From the NCBI RefSeq assembly GCF_023897065.1, contig NZ_JAMHIV010000017.1:1-64000 (forward strand): 64,000 nucleotides of DNA. The letters run 5' to 3'. Shown here in pieces: positions 1-10,263 of the stretch; the stretch's first letter is position 1; every line of letters begins with the position of its first letter. Source of the DNA: Crossiella sp. SN42 (GTDB lineage Bacteria > Actinomycetota > Actinomycetes > Mycobacteriales > Pseudonocardiaceae). The notes beneath the pieces were generated by a model. It was not told the DNA's origin. It worked only from the letters and a program-made list of their open reading frames with translations, and searched no databases. The translations under genes and the position numbers were made by a program.

Positions 1-73
1 GGAACGCCAGCAGCAGCGTCACCGACAGTCCGGCTCGAAAAGCAGCATGCACCCGGCGGAGTCTGGCCTTCAC
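1..73 (-). CDS. N-terminus of a membrane or secreted protein (cut by window edge)
   Basis: Only about 24 codons are visible. Reading leftward from a GTG at 73 gives a basic start (V-K-A-R-L-R-R-V-H) followed by a hydrophobic run beginning A-G-L-S-V-T-L-L-L-A-F, the layout of a signal peptide or first membrane helix. A second in-frame GTG at 52 could be the start instead. It lies 34 nt after the moeA stop on the same strand, so it may be the next gene of that operon. No function can be given from so little sequence. Confidence 0.4.
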   Translation of the reverse strand, partial: MKARLRRVHAAFRAGLSVTLLLAF

Positions 74-107
74 CCTTTGGGGGGACAACCCCGCTGTTAG
101 CAGTCCT

Positions 108-1325
108 TTATCTGGTGAGCATCACGGTCACCGGGTCGCCCGCGGCCAGCTCGGTGACCTCCGTCGGCACGTCGATCAGGCAGTTGGCCTGCGCCATCGC
201 GGAGAGCAGGTGCGAGCCGGGACCACCGGCCACGGCCACCGTCCCGGCGACCGGGTCGAAGCGGCCCCGGCGGAACTGGCGGCGGCCGGCAGGCGCCTTC
301 AGGCCCTCGGTGAGCACGGCGGTCCGCCGCGGCCGCTCGGTGTCTGCCGCGCCGCGCGCGGCCAGCAGCGCGGGCCGCAGGAAGACCTCGAAGGAGACCA
401 GCGCGCTCACCGGGTTGCCCGGCAGCGAGACCACCGGCACGCCCCGGTACCAGCCCGCGCCCTGCGGCATGCCGGGCTGCATGGCCACCTTGGTGAACTC
501 CACCCCGTGCCCGGCCAGCGCGTCCTTGACCACCTCGTAGGCGCCCGCGCTGACCCCGCCGGAGGTCAGCACCAGGTCCACCGTGGACAGGTGCGGGGCC
601 AGCGCGGCGTGGAAGGCGTCCACGTCGTCGGGCACGAACCGCAGCAGCTCCGGCTGCCCACCGGCCTGGCGCACCGCGGTGGCCAGCATGATCCCGTTGG
701 ACTCGTAGATCTCCCCGTGCCGCAGCGCCCGGCCCGGTTCCACCAGCTCGGAGCCGGTGGACAGGACCAGCACCCGAGGCGGCCGGAACACCGGCAGCGC
801 GGAGACCCCGACCGCGGCGGCCAGGCCCAGCTCACTCGCGCCCAGCAGCGTCCCCGCGGCCAGCACCCTGGTCCCGGCCAGCACGTCCTCCCCGCCCCGG
901 CGGATGTTCGCGCCCGCCTTGACCTCGCGGTACACCCGGACCCTCGGCATGCCGCCGTCGGTCCACTCGACCTGCACCACCGCGTCCGCGCCGTGCGGCA
1001 CCGGGGCGCCGGTCATGATCCGGTGCGCGGTGCCGCCGAGCAGGGACAGCTGATCGGTGCGCCCGGCCGGGATGTCCTCGGCGACCAGCAGCTCCACCGG
1101 CTCGTCCTGGCTGGCCCCGGCCAGTTCGCCGGAGTGCACCGCGTAGCCGTCCATCGCCGAGTTGTCGAAGGGCGGCAGCGCCACCGGGGACAGCAGTTCC
1201 TCGGCCAGCACCAGGTCGAGGCAGTCGGCCAGCGGACGGCGCTCCACCGGGGTGGTGCCCAGCAGGGAGCAGACCCTGGCCTTGTGCGCCTCGACCTCGA
1301 CCAGGGCTGCGGATGACGTGCTCAC
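108..1325 (-). CDS. moeA: Molybdopterin molybdenumtransferase MoeA
   Basis: A 405-residue cytoplasmic enzyme that inserts molybdate into adenylylated molybdopterin in the last step of molybdenum cofactor synthesis. Family landmarks are present: PPFDNSAMDGYAV (51-63), IMTGAPVP (103-110), the MPT-binding motif TSGGVSAGAYE (254-264), MQPGMPQG (282-289) and LPGNPVSA (301-308), then the C-terminal domain IV. The reading frame stays open far upstream, but homology starts only at the GTG at 1325. An AAGGAT hexamer six bases before that GTG looks like a leaderless -10. It is divergent from the AIM24 gene. Other cofactor genes (moaC, mog-moaE, moaD, moaA) lie 37-46 kb away in the same window. Confidence 0.96.
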   Translation of the reverse strand: MSTSSAALVEVEAHKARVCSLLGTTPVERRPLADCLDLVLAEELLSPVALPPFDNSAMDGYAVHSGELAGASQDEPVELLVAEDIPAGRTDQLSLLGGTAHRIMTGAPVPHGADAVVQVEWTDGGMPRVRVYREVKAGANIRRGGEDVLAGTRVLAAGTLLGASELGLAAAVGVSALPVFRPPRVLVLSTGSELVEPGRALRHGEIYESNGIMLATAVRQAGGQPELLRFVPDDVDAFHAALAPHLSTVDLVLTSGGVSAGAYEVVKDALAGHGVEFTKVAMQPGMPQGAGWYRGVPVVSLPGNPVSALVSFEVFLRPALLAARGAADTERPRRTAVLTEGLKAPAGRRQFRRGRFDPVAGTVAVAGGPGSHLLSAMAQANCLIDVPTEVTELAAGDPVTVMLTR

Positions 1326-1379
1326 GTGCCCATCCTTACCCTCCGGATCTTCATCCGGCGAGCCGCAACCGGACCATTC

Positions 1380-2081
1380 ATGCCAGACTCGGGAATCGTG
1401 CAGGTCCGTACTCGTCACACTCCCTACTTCGGCGTCGCCCGGTTGTTGCTGGCTCCCGGCGAGGTCGTGCTGGCCGAACCGGGCCGGCTGGTGGCGACCA
1501 GCTACGGCATGGCGATCGACTCCCGCGCCCAGGGCGGCTTCCTGAAGTCGCTGACCAGGGCCGCGCTCGGCAGCGAAGGCCCGGCGGTGGCGCTCTACAC
1601 CGCACCCGCGCAGGGCGGCTGGGTCGACCTGGCGCCGAGCCTGCCCGGCGACCTGCACGTGGTGGAGCTGGACGGCGCGGCGGGCTGGTGCCTGAGCCGC
1701 ACCTGCTGGCTGGCCGCCCCGGCCACGGTGCAGTTCGACCCGGAGTGGTCCGGGCTGCAAGCCCTCTTCGGCGGCGACGGCGGCTTCCTCACCCACGTGG
1801 TCGGCCAGGGCCCGCTGGTGCTGGCCGCCTGCGGCGCGCTGGAGGTGGTCACGCTCAAGGCCGGTGAGCTGATCACCATGGACCCGGGGCACGTGCTGGC
1901 CTACGCCGACACCGTGCAGGTCCGGCTGCGCGCGGCCACCCACAACGGCAGCCAGTCCATCCGCACCGGCGAGGGCCTGGTGTTCGACTTCGCCGGGCCG
2001 GGCGAGGTGCTCGCGCAGAGCCGCGACCCACGTGGCATGGCGAGCTGGTTGCGTGGTGCCGCAACGGTTTCCCGGGGTTGA
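1380..2081 (+). CDS. AIM24 family protein (TIGR00266/DUF124)
   Basis: A 233-residue protein of the AIM24 family, named after a yeast mitochondrial protein and of unknown molecular function in bacteria. It shows the expected beta-rich pattern with repeated strand-turn units such as LLAPGEVVLAEPGRL near the N-terminus and AGELITMDPGHVLAYADTV near residues 160-180. There is no signal peptide or membrane segment. The open frame extends back to 1326, overlapping the divergent moeA start, so the ATG at 1380 is preferred. A short CCGGAT-cttc-ATCCGG hairpin (1343-1358) lies in the 54-bp divergent region. The family call is firm; the role is not known. Confidence 0.85.
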   Translation: MPDSGIVQVRTRHTPYFGVARLLLAPGEVVLAEPGRLVATSYGMAIDSRAQGGFLKSLTRAALGSEGPAVALYTAPAQGGWVDLAPSLPGDLHVVELDGAAGWCLSRTCWLAAPATVQFDPEWSGLQALFGGDGGFLTHVVGQGPLVLAACGALEVVTLKAGELITMDPGHVLAYADTVQVRLRAATHNGSQSIRTGEGLVFDFAGPGEVLAQSRDPRGMASWLRGAATVSRG

Positions 2082-2160
2082 GCCGGGTTTTCTGCCGCTG
2101 ACTTTTGCCGGTCCGCTCCGGTAGCGTTGACCGGGTTCAGCGCGTGGCCGGGAGGATCTC

Positions 2161-2367
2161 GTGGCATTGGGCACGGTCAAGTGGTTCAACGCGGAGAAGG
2201 GCTACGGCTTCATCGCCACCGACGGCGGGGCCGACGTCTTCGTGCACTACTCAGCCATTCAGATGGAGGGCTACCGGTCCCTGAACGAGGGTGACCGGGT
2301 CGAGTTCGAGGTCAAGGCCGGACGCGACGGCAGGCAGCAGGCCGAAGAGGTACGCAAGGCCACCTAG
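2161..2367 (+). CDS. cspA: Cold-shock domain protein (CspA family)
   Basis: A 68-residue single-domain RNA/ssDNA-binding protein acting as an RNA chaperone. KWFN (7-10), RNP1 motif KGYGFI (13-18) and RNP2-like VFVHYSAI (26-33) are intact, and the length is typical of bacterial Csp. It starts with GTG at 2161 with GGGAGGA as ribosome-binding site about 5 nt upstream. Its TAG stop lies at the very edge of a large inverted repeat (2367-2526), which may end its transcript. A second, longer cold-shock protein gene is at 57215. Confidence 0.95.
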   Translation: MALGTVKWFNAEKGYGFIATDGGADVFVHYSAIQMEGYRSLNEGDRVEFEVKAGRDGRQQAEEVRKAT

Positions 2368-2526
2368 GTGCCCTCCGGCGGGACTTGCACGCGATCGCCG
2401 GGCCCAGGTCGTCCCTGGCGGCACCGCCGAATCGACCAAGTACGCCCAGTACGAGGCCGCTTCGGCGGCACCGCCAGGAACGACCTGGACTCCGGCGCTC
2501 ACGCACAAGTCCCACCGGAGGGCACC
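2367..2526. repeat. Large imperfect palindrome between cspA and kinase
   Basis: Two nested arm pairs fold back on each other. The outer arms 2367-2387 and 2506-2526 match at 20 of 21 positions; the inner arms 2405-2431 and 2461-2487 match at 24 of 27. They surround a 29-nt apical loop (2432-2460) that contains two GTAC copies. The element starts at the last base of the csp stop codon and ends 18 bp before the kinase -10 hexamer, so it fills the whole intergenic space. There is no U-tract, so it is not a classic terminator. It could be a bidirectional terminator, a structured RNA or a small palindromic mobile element. Confidence 0.85.
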
Positions 2527-2557
2527 TGGGCCGCCCGCAACGGCTAGGCTGCGTCCC

Positions 2558-5580
<3,023 letters not shown>

Positions 5581-5621
5581 TCCAGCTTCGCTAAGCGGTA
5601 CCAGCTAGACAACTGAACACA

Positions 5622-5663
5622 AAGCAAGCCCCGGTCCACCTGCACTGTGACCGGGGCTTGCTT
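5622..5663 (+). terminator. Rho-independent-type terminator of groL
   Basis: A perfect 15-bp stem (5622-5636 with 5649-5663) with a 12-nt loop sits 41 bp after the groL stop; the 3' arm ends in CTTGCTT. It is GC-rich with only a weak T-run, as is usual in actinobacteria. Confidence 0.88.
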
Positions 5664-5716
5664 CATGCCCCGGGCGAGGGCTTGAGCTTTTCGCCTTTCC
5701 TCGCAACGGAGCGGCC

Positions 5717-5872
5717 GGTCTGGGTGGTTCTGCTTCGACGGCCTGGAGAAGACACACCACATCCCGTCAAGCGCCCCACCCGCGCCGCCAACCGCACCAA
5801 CGCCCGGAACTGGGGCGCTTGACGGGATGTGGTTTGGTTTCGTAAGGCCGTCGAAGCAGAACCACCCAGACC
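5717..5872. repeat. Large palindrome A (51 bp of perfect arm pairing)
   Basis: Outer arms 5717-5744 and 5845-5872 pair perfectly over 28 bp; inner arms 5756-5778 and 5811-5833 pair perfectly over 23 bp. They are separated by a symmetric 11 x 11 nt internal loop and closed by a 32-nt apical loop (5779-5810). The ends read GGTCTG...CAGACC, the same as palindrome B. No mismatch in 51 bp indicates a recent origin or strong selection for the structure. Confidence 0.93.
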
Positions 5873-5968
5873 CCGCGGAACCACCCACGCTGCCGCAGGT
5901 GCGCCAACACAAACTCGCACTGGTCTGCAACTCATCTCGCTGCCTTTGATCTTCCCCCCTGCTTTGAT

Positions 5969-6055
5969 GGTCTGCCCGTCCGGCGAGGACACTTCTTTTT
6001 CTTTTGATCTTAAAAGCGAAAAGCGAAAAGAATGTCCTCGCCGGACGGGCAGACC
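5969..6055. repeat. Large palindrome B with A/T-rich core
   Basis: Perfect 23-bp arms (5969-5991 and 6033-6055) with terminal GGTCTG/CAGACC enclose a 41-nt core (5992-6032) of T- and A-runs such as TTCTTTTTCTTTTGATC and AAAAGCGAAAAGCGAAAAG. The core is itself partly self-complementary. Such A/T-rich sequence is foreign to the surrounding base composition. Confidence 0.93.
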
Positions 6056-6144
6056 CCCGGAGGGTTTGACAAGTCAAGAGCCGGGACGAGCAGGTTGCGG
6101 GGCGGGGTTTGTGTTGCCGACTCAAGACCCAGCGTGCTCGCGAC

Positions 6145-6296
6145 CCTCTCGTCTTCTCCGCACGACCTTCCGACAGCGAACCACATCCCGCCGACCAGCC
6201 GCCGTCACGCTGATCGGCATTGGCGGCGGTTGCTGTGAGCGTCTGCTCGGCGGGATGCGGTGCGCAGTCTCCAGGCCGTACGGAGAAGACGAGAGG
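6145..6296. repeat. Large palindrome C (imperfect)
   Basis: Arms 6145-6200 and about 6241-6296 pair over roughly 56 bp with about 83 percent identity, starting with 16 perfect pairs (6145-6160 with 6281-6296). The inner part contains GCCGCC/GGCGGC complementarity near 6198-6228. It shares the motif ACCACATCCCG with palindrome A, at 6180-6190 here and 5756-5766 in A. Confidence 0.85.
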
Positions 6297-6437
6297 CCCG
6301 CTTTGTGGGTTTTCAACCCCGGGCTGCCCTGCGCCCTTCCGGGTGGTCTTCCTTCCTGGTGTGATCGCCCGCACCCCGGTTCGCTCTCCGCTCCACCAGG
6401 ATTGCTCCGTCCTTGATCACCACCGGAAGGAGCGCCC

Positions 6438-7097
6438 GTGCCGGGCCGCCGTTTCCTTGCCACCTTCCTCGCCACCCTGCTGGCCAGCATCACCCTGCTC
6501 CTGGGCGCCGCCTCTCCGGCCCTGGCCGCCGCGCCGCCGGCCTGTGCCGGTTCGTACCTGCCCAACGACAACCGCTTGGGTCCGGAGACGCTGCCCCGAG
6601 TCGCCCAGCACCCGGTCGGTCGGTTGGTCACCGGCTACAAGCGCTTCGGCCGGCTGGACGCCAACAGCTTCCTGGCCAAGTACTGGGACGGCACCGCCAA
6701 CAGCTGGAAGTACCCGCCGCAGGACGGGTTCCTGTTGCGGCCCGACGGTTCGCCGATCAAGCAGGAGCACCGCCTGCTCCCCGGTTACGAGCTGGACCGT
6801 TTTGGCAGCGAGGGTGGGCAGTTCCTGGCGCCGATTGGGGCGCACTACAGCCAGCGGGCGTTGCCGCCGCAGAGCCTGTACACCTTCGACGCCAACTACC
6901 GGTGCAACTACCACACCTACCGCGTGCTCAAGGAGTTCAAGGTCTGGAAGGGGCTCATCGCGCCCTGGTTCGAGCAGCGTGGGCGGGGCGTGCAGATCAA
7001 GCTGGACCGTTCTCTGCTGCCGGGGGACGGCTATCTCAACGTGGCGTGGCTGGTCACCAACGGATACCTCGCTCACCTCCCAACGGCTCACCCGTAG
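6438..7097 (+). CDS. Secreted TNT-domain protein (predicted NAD(P)+ glycohydrolase)
   Basis: A 219-residue protein with a clear Sec signal peptide (about 1-30, cut near ASPALA|A) and a C-terminal domain (about 110-215) of the TNT family, named for the NAD+-hydrolysing toxin end of Mycobacterium CpnT. Visible landmarks are YELDRFGSEGG, the signature QRALPPQSLY, then APWFEQRGRGVQIK and DGYLNVAWLVTNGYL. GTG at 6438 has AAGGAG 8 nt upstream. The protein is stand-alone with no channel or LXG/WXG delivery domain, and no recognisable immunity gene is adjacent. Its message would start just after palindrome C. A DasR-type site overlaps its stop codon but is placed to serve cutC. Enzyme activity is inferred from family membership only. 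Confidence 0.85.
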   Translation: MPGRRFLATFLATLLASITLLLGAASPALAAAPPACAGSYLPNDNRLGPETLPRVAQHPVGRLVTGYKRFGRLDANSFLAKYWDGTANSWKYPPQDGFLLRPDGSPIKQEHRLLPGYELDRFGSEGGQFLAPIGAHYSQRALPPQSLYTFDANYRCNYHTYRVLKEFKVWKGLIAPWFEQRGRGVQIKLDRSLLPGDGYLNVAWLVTNGYLAHLPTAHP

Positions 7098-7111
7098 AGG
7101 TCTAGACCACG
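7096..7111 (+). promoter_or_regulatory. DasR-type dre operator in the cutC promoter
   Basis: AGAGGTCTAGACCACG matches the dre consensus A(C/G)TGGTCTAGACCA(C/G)T at 14 of 16 positions with the perfect core GGTCTAGACC (7099-7108). It lies immediately before the TAGGCT -10 hexamer (7113-7118) of cutC, where a bound GntR-family repressor would exclude polymerase. Confidence 0.8.
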
Positions 7112-7125
7112 TTAGGCTGGTCGGC

Positions 7126-7797
7126 ATGACGTTGCTGGAGGTCATCGCGCTGGACGCCCGGGATGCCGAGGCCGCGCAGGCTGGCGGGGCGGATCGGCTG
7201 GAGCTGGTCTCCGGCATGGATTCCGGGGGGCTGACGCCCAGCGCGGCCACAGTGCGCTCGGTGCTGGCGGCGACCGATCTGCCGGTGCGGGTGATGTTGC
7301 GGGACGCGGCGGGGTACGCGCCCGCCGACCTCGATCGGCTGCGGCGGGATGCGGCTGAGCTGCGGGCCGTGGGCGCGACGGAGTTCGTGCTCGGGTTCCT
7401 GGACGGCGACAACACTGTTGACCTCGCGGCCTGCCGGGCGTTGCTCGGTGAGCTGGACGGGGCGGCCTGGACCTTTCACCGGGCGCTGGACAACGCGGCG
7501 GATCCGGTGGCGGCCTGGGAGATGGTCGCGGGGCTGGGTTGTGACACGGTGCTTGCGGCGGGGTCCCCCGCGGGAGTCGGCGAGGGGCTGCCGGTGTTGC
7601 GCAAGCTCGCGGACCGGCAGGCGTCGGACGGGCTGGCGGTGCTGGTCGGCGGTGGGCTGAAGCAGCAGCACGTGCCGGAGCTGCTGGCCGCCGGGATCAG
7701 CGGGTTCCACGTCGGCGGACCCGCTCGGGCCGGGGGCTGGGGCACGCCGGTGGACCCGGACGCGGTCGCCGGGTGGCGGCGGGTGGTCGACGGCTGA
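7126..7797 (+). CDS. cutC: CutC family protein (TIM-barrel, 'copper homeostasis')
   Basis: A 223-residue cytoplasmic protein of the CutC family. It begins with the conserved strand LLEVIALDARDAEAAQAGGA followed by DRLELVSG, and carries MLRDAAGYA, EFVLGFLDGDN, TFHRALDNAADP and GGGLKQQHVPELLAAG, all typical of the barrel. The copper role of this family is weakly supported in general. The ATG at 7126 follows TAGGCT by 7 nt, so the mRNA is probably leaderless. The dre site next to this promoter and the sugar importer downstream suggest a link to amino-sugar metabolism, which is an inference. The open frame upstream belongs to the TNT gene region. Confidence 0.9.
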   Translation: MTLLEVIALDARDAEAAQAGGADRLELVSGMDSGGLTPSAATVRSVLAATDLPVRVMLRDAAGYAPADLDRLRRDAAELRAVGATEFVLGFLDGDNTVDLAACRALLGELDGAAWTFHRALDNAADPVAAWEMVAGLGCDTVLAAGSPAGVGEGLPVLRKLADRQASDGLAVLVGGGLKQQHVPELLAAGISGFHVGGPARAGGWGTPVDPDAVAGWRRVVDG

Positions 7798-7820
7798 CCC
7801 GCTGCCCGCAGAACTACCAC

Positions 7821-7856
7821 GCGCGCCCGTGGGACGGACTCGTCCCGCGGGCGCGC
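7821..7856 (+). terminator. Terminator hairpin after cutC
   Basis: A 16-bp stem with a single T.G wobble (7821-7836 with 7841-7856) closes on the tetraloop gact, 23 bp after the cutC stop. It separates cutC from the importer operon. Confidence 0.85.
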
Positions 7857-7887
7857 TGTCGTTTCCGGGGGCGCTCCTGGTAATTGG

Positions 7888-7903
7888 GATGGTCTAGACC
7901 CTT
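7888..7903 (+). promoter_or_regulatory. DasR-type dre operator upstream of the sugar importer
   Basis: The perfect core GGTCTAGACC (7891-7900) is flanked by GAT and CTT, giving 12 of 16 matches to the dre consensus. It is about 100 bp before the binding-protein start and is the second such core within 800 bp. Confidence 0.8.
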
Positions 7904-8002
7904 GTTCGAGCCTGTTTCGCCCCATACCATCGCCAGCATCTCGTTGCTTCATGCGAAATGTCCATTGCGCAGTATGCAACAACGCCAGGTGTGGAGGTCT
8001 CG

Positions 8003-9292
8003 ATGACGATCAGACGGCTCGCGGCAGTGGCCGCGCTGGTCGGGCTGGCCACGGTCGGCTGCGCCCCGGTGCAGTCCGGTCCGAGCAACTCGGCCAACGA
8101 CGCCAAGGACGGCACGTTGCGCGTCTGGCTCTTCGACGAGGTCAACCGGGCGCCCAAGGAAGCGGTGGTCAACGAGGCCATCAAGGAGTTCACCGCCGCC
8201 CACGCCGGTGTCACCGTCGACGTGCAGTACATCCAGGTCAACAGCAGGGCCGAGCGCTTCAAGGCGGCCTTCAGCGACGCCAAGAGCGCGCCGGACGTGG
8301 CCGAGTTCGGCAACACCGACCTGGCCAACTACGTGGCCGCCGGTGGGTTCGCCGACCTCTCCGGCGACCTGTCCGGCTGGTCGGAGGCGGCCGACTTCGC
8401 GCCCAAGATCCTGGACACCGGCAAGGTGGATGGCAAGACCTACGGCCTGCCCTGGTTCGTCGGCGTGCGCGCGCTGTACTACCGCACCGACGTCTTCACC
8501 GAGCTGGGCCTGCAACCGCCCAAGACCCTCGCCGAGCTGGCCCCGCTGGCGCGGCAGATCCGCAAGGCCAAGCCCGAGCTGTACGGCATCTCCGTCGGCG
8601 GCAAGTACACCTACGGCATGCTGCCCTTCGTCTGGTCCGCCGGTGGCGACCTGGCCAAGGCCGAGGGCGGCAAGTTCGCCGCCGCGGTGGACAGCGCGCA
8701 GAGCCGCGCCGGGCTGGGCCGCTACGCCGAGCTGATCAGCGACGACATCTGCCCGCCCTCGGCGTGCGCGCCCAACGGCGGCGACGCCAGCGTGCAGGCC
8801 TTCGTCTCCGGCAAGGCCGCGATGACCATCGGCGGCGACTTCAACCGCAAGGCGGTGGAGGCCGGCGCGGTGAAGGGCAAGTTCGCCGTGGTGCCGCTGC
8901 CGGGGGAGACCGCGGGCTCGATCGCACCCGCTTTCGCCGGCGGCAACCTGCTCGGCATCACCCGCTCCACCGAGCGCCGCACCCTGGCCAAGGAGTTCCT
9001 GCAGGTGCTGGCGGGCAAGAAGTACCAGCGCAAGATGTACGCCGCGATGGGCAACCTGCCCACCTTCACCGACGTGCAGCGCGAGGTCTCCGGCAGCGAC
9101 GAGTTCACCAAGCCGTTCATCGCCACCCTGGAGGCCGGCACCCGCTTCGTCCCGGTCACCCCGGCCTGGGCCAAGATCGACGCGCAGACCGTGCTGCCCA
9201 ACATGATCCAGCAGGTGGTCACCAAGGCCAAGACCGTGGACCAGGCCACCGCCGAGGCGGCCAAGCTGATGAACACGGCCTTCACTTCGTGA
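8003..9292 (+). CDS. DasA-like sugar-binding lipoprotein of an ABC importer
   Basis: A 429-residue extracellular solute-binding protein of family 1. The lipobox LATVGC gives lipid-anchored Cys20. The mature part has the typical layout GTLRVWLFDE, then PDVAEFGNTDLANY, YGLPWFVGVRALYYRTDVF and GNLLGITRST. The start at 8003 has GGAGGT 5 nt upstream; an in-frame ATG at 7958 would put the signal peptide too far inside. It is the first gene of a tightly packed operon (binding protein, two permeases, GH20). The dre site and the hexosaminidase suggest uptake of N,N'-diacetylchitobiose or longer chitin fragments, as with Streptomyces DasA; specificity is inferred. The ATPase is absent, as is normal for importers that share MsiK. 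Confidence 0.88.
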   Translation: MTIRRLAAVAALVGLATVGCAPVQSGPSNSANDAKDGTLRVWLFDEVNRAPKEAVVNEAIKEFTAAHAGVTVDVQYIQVNSRAERFKAAFSDAKSAPDVAEFGNTDLANYVAAGGFADLSGDLSGWSEAADFAPKILDTGKVDGKTYGLPWFVGVRALYYRTDVFTELGLQPPKTLAELAPLARQIRKAKPELYGISVGGKYTYGMLPFVWSAGGDLAKAEGGKFAAAVDSAQSRAGLGRYAELISDDICPPSACAPNGGDASVQAFVSGKAAMTIGGDFNRKAVEAGAVKGKFAVVPLPGETAGSIAPAFAGGNLLGITRSTERRTLAKEFLQVLAGKKYQRKMYAAMGNLPTFTDVQREVSGSDEFTKPFIATLEAGTRFVPVTPAWAKIDAQTVLPNMIQQVVTKAKTVDQATAEAAKLMNTAFTS

Positions 9293-10263
9293 GCCAAGGC
9301 ACCCTGACCCCGGTGACGGCAGCCGCGCCGCCACCGGGGGCACCGGGGAAACCGTTGCGGCGCGGGAGGAAACGGGACGGCCGGGCCGCGATCGGCTACC
9401 TGCTGCCCACCCTGCTGGTGCTGGGCGGGCTGCTCGGCTACCCGATCTACCAGCTGATCGTGATCTCGCTGTTCGACTACGGCCAGGAGCAGGCCAGCGG
9501 CGGCGCGGCGCTGAAGTTCCTCGGCCTGGGCAACTACCAGGCGCTGCTGGGTGATCCGCAGTTCTGGCAGGTGCTGCTGCAGACCGTGCTGTTCGCCGCG
9601 TTCTGCGTGGTGGCCACGCTGCTGGTCGGCGCCGCGCTGGCGCTGCTGGCCACCAGGGTGCGCGCGGTGCCCAGGATGATCCTGTTCCTGGCCGCGATCG
9701 GCGCCTGGTCCACCCCGGCGGTGGCCGGGTCCACGGTCTGGCTGTTCCTCTTCGACACCGATTTCGGGCTGGTCAACGAGATCCTCACCGGCGTCGGCCT
9801 GGACGGGTTCGCCGGCTACTCCTGGACCTTCGACAAGTACGTGGCCTTCGGCCTGGTCGCCGCCCAGGTGGTCTGGTGCTCGTTCCCGTTCGTCATGGTC
9901 ACCCTCTACGCCGGGATCAAGGCGATCCCCGGCGAGGTGCTGGAGGCCGCGGCGCTGGACGGCGCGTCCACCGTGCGCACCATGACCAGCGTGATCCTGC
10001 CGCTGCTGCGGCCGCTGCTGATCATCGTGACCATCCAGTCGATCATCTGGGACTTCAAGCTGTTCACCCAGATCTACGTGATGACCGGCGGCGGTGGCGT
10101 GGCCGGGCAGAACCTGGTGCTCAACGTCTACGCCTACCAGAAGGCCTTCGCCGCCAGCGAGTACGGCCTCGGCTCGGCGATCGGCGTGGTGATGACCGTG
10201 CTGCTGCTCGGCGTCATCGTGCTCTACCTGCGCGCGCTGCGCAGGAGCGGGGAGGAGCTGTGA
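9289..10263 (+). CDS. DasB-like sugar ABC permease
   Basis: A 324-residue integral membrane protein of the MalF-like permease type with about six helices after a Pro/Arg-rich cytoplasmic start. The EAA loop that docks the ATPase is visible as EAAALDGASTVRTMTSVILP (about 222-241). GTG overlaps the stop of the binding-protein gene by four bases (GTGA), implying translational coupling, and its own stop overlaps the next gene the same way. Confidence 0.92.
   Translation: MSQGTLTPVTAAAPPPGAPGKPLRRGRKRDGRAAIGYLLPTLLVLGGLLGYPIYQLIVISLFDYGQEQASGGAALKFLGLGNYQALLGDPQFWQVLLQTVLFAAFCVVATLLVGAALALLATRVRAVPRMILFLAAIGAWSTPAVAGSTVWLFLFDTDFGLVNEILTGVGLDGFAGYSWTFDKYVAFGLVAAQVVWCSFPFVMVTLYAGIKAIPGEVLEAAALDGASTVRTMTSVILPLLRPLLIIVTIQSIIWDFKLFTQIYVMTGGGGVAGQNLVLNVYAYQKAFAASEYGLGSAIGVVMTVLLLGVIVLYLRALRRSGEEL

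Larger units (their letters stand above)
5664..6437. other. Gene-free tract of large palindromes between groL and the TNT gene
   Basis: About 770 bp with no credible coding sequence: every open frame here is broken by, or runs through, inverted repeats. Three separate foldbacks lie in a row at 5717-5872, 5969-6055 and 6145-6296, described separately. The spacers between them (5873-5968 and 6056-6144) carry nothing recognisable apart from a short TTGAC-aa-GTCAA dyad near 6064. Base composition drops sharply around 5992-6032, which is A/T-rich in an otherwise GC-rich sequence. Confidence 0.7.

Noticed and set aside
210..1316. 368-codon open frame opposite moeA
   Set aside because: Composition is Arg/His/Gln/Gly-rich, a frame shadow of moeA.
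5829..6416. Open frames of 68-195 codons within the palindrome tract
   Set aside because: They run through both arms of inverted repeats, have no good ribosome-binding site and no codon bias like the neighbours.
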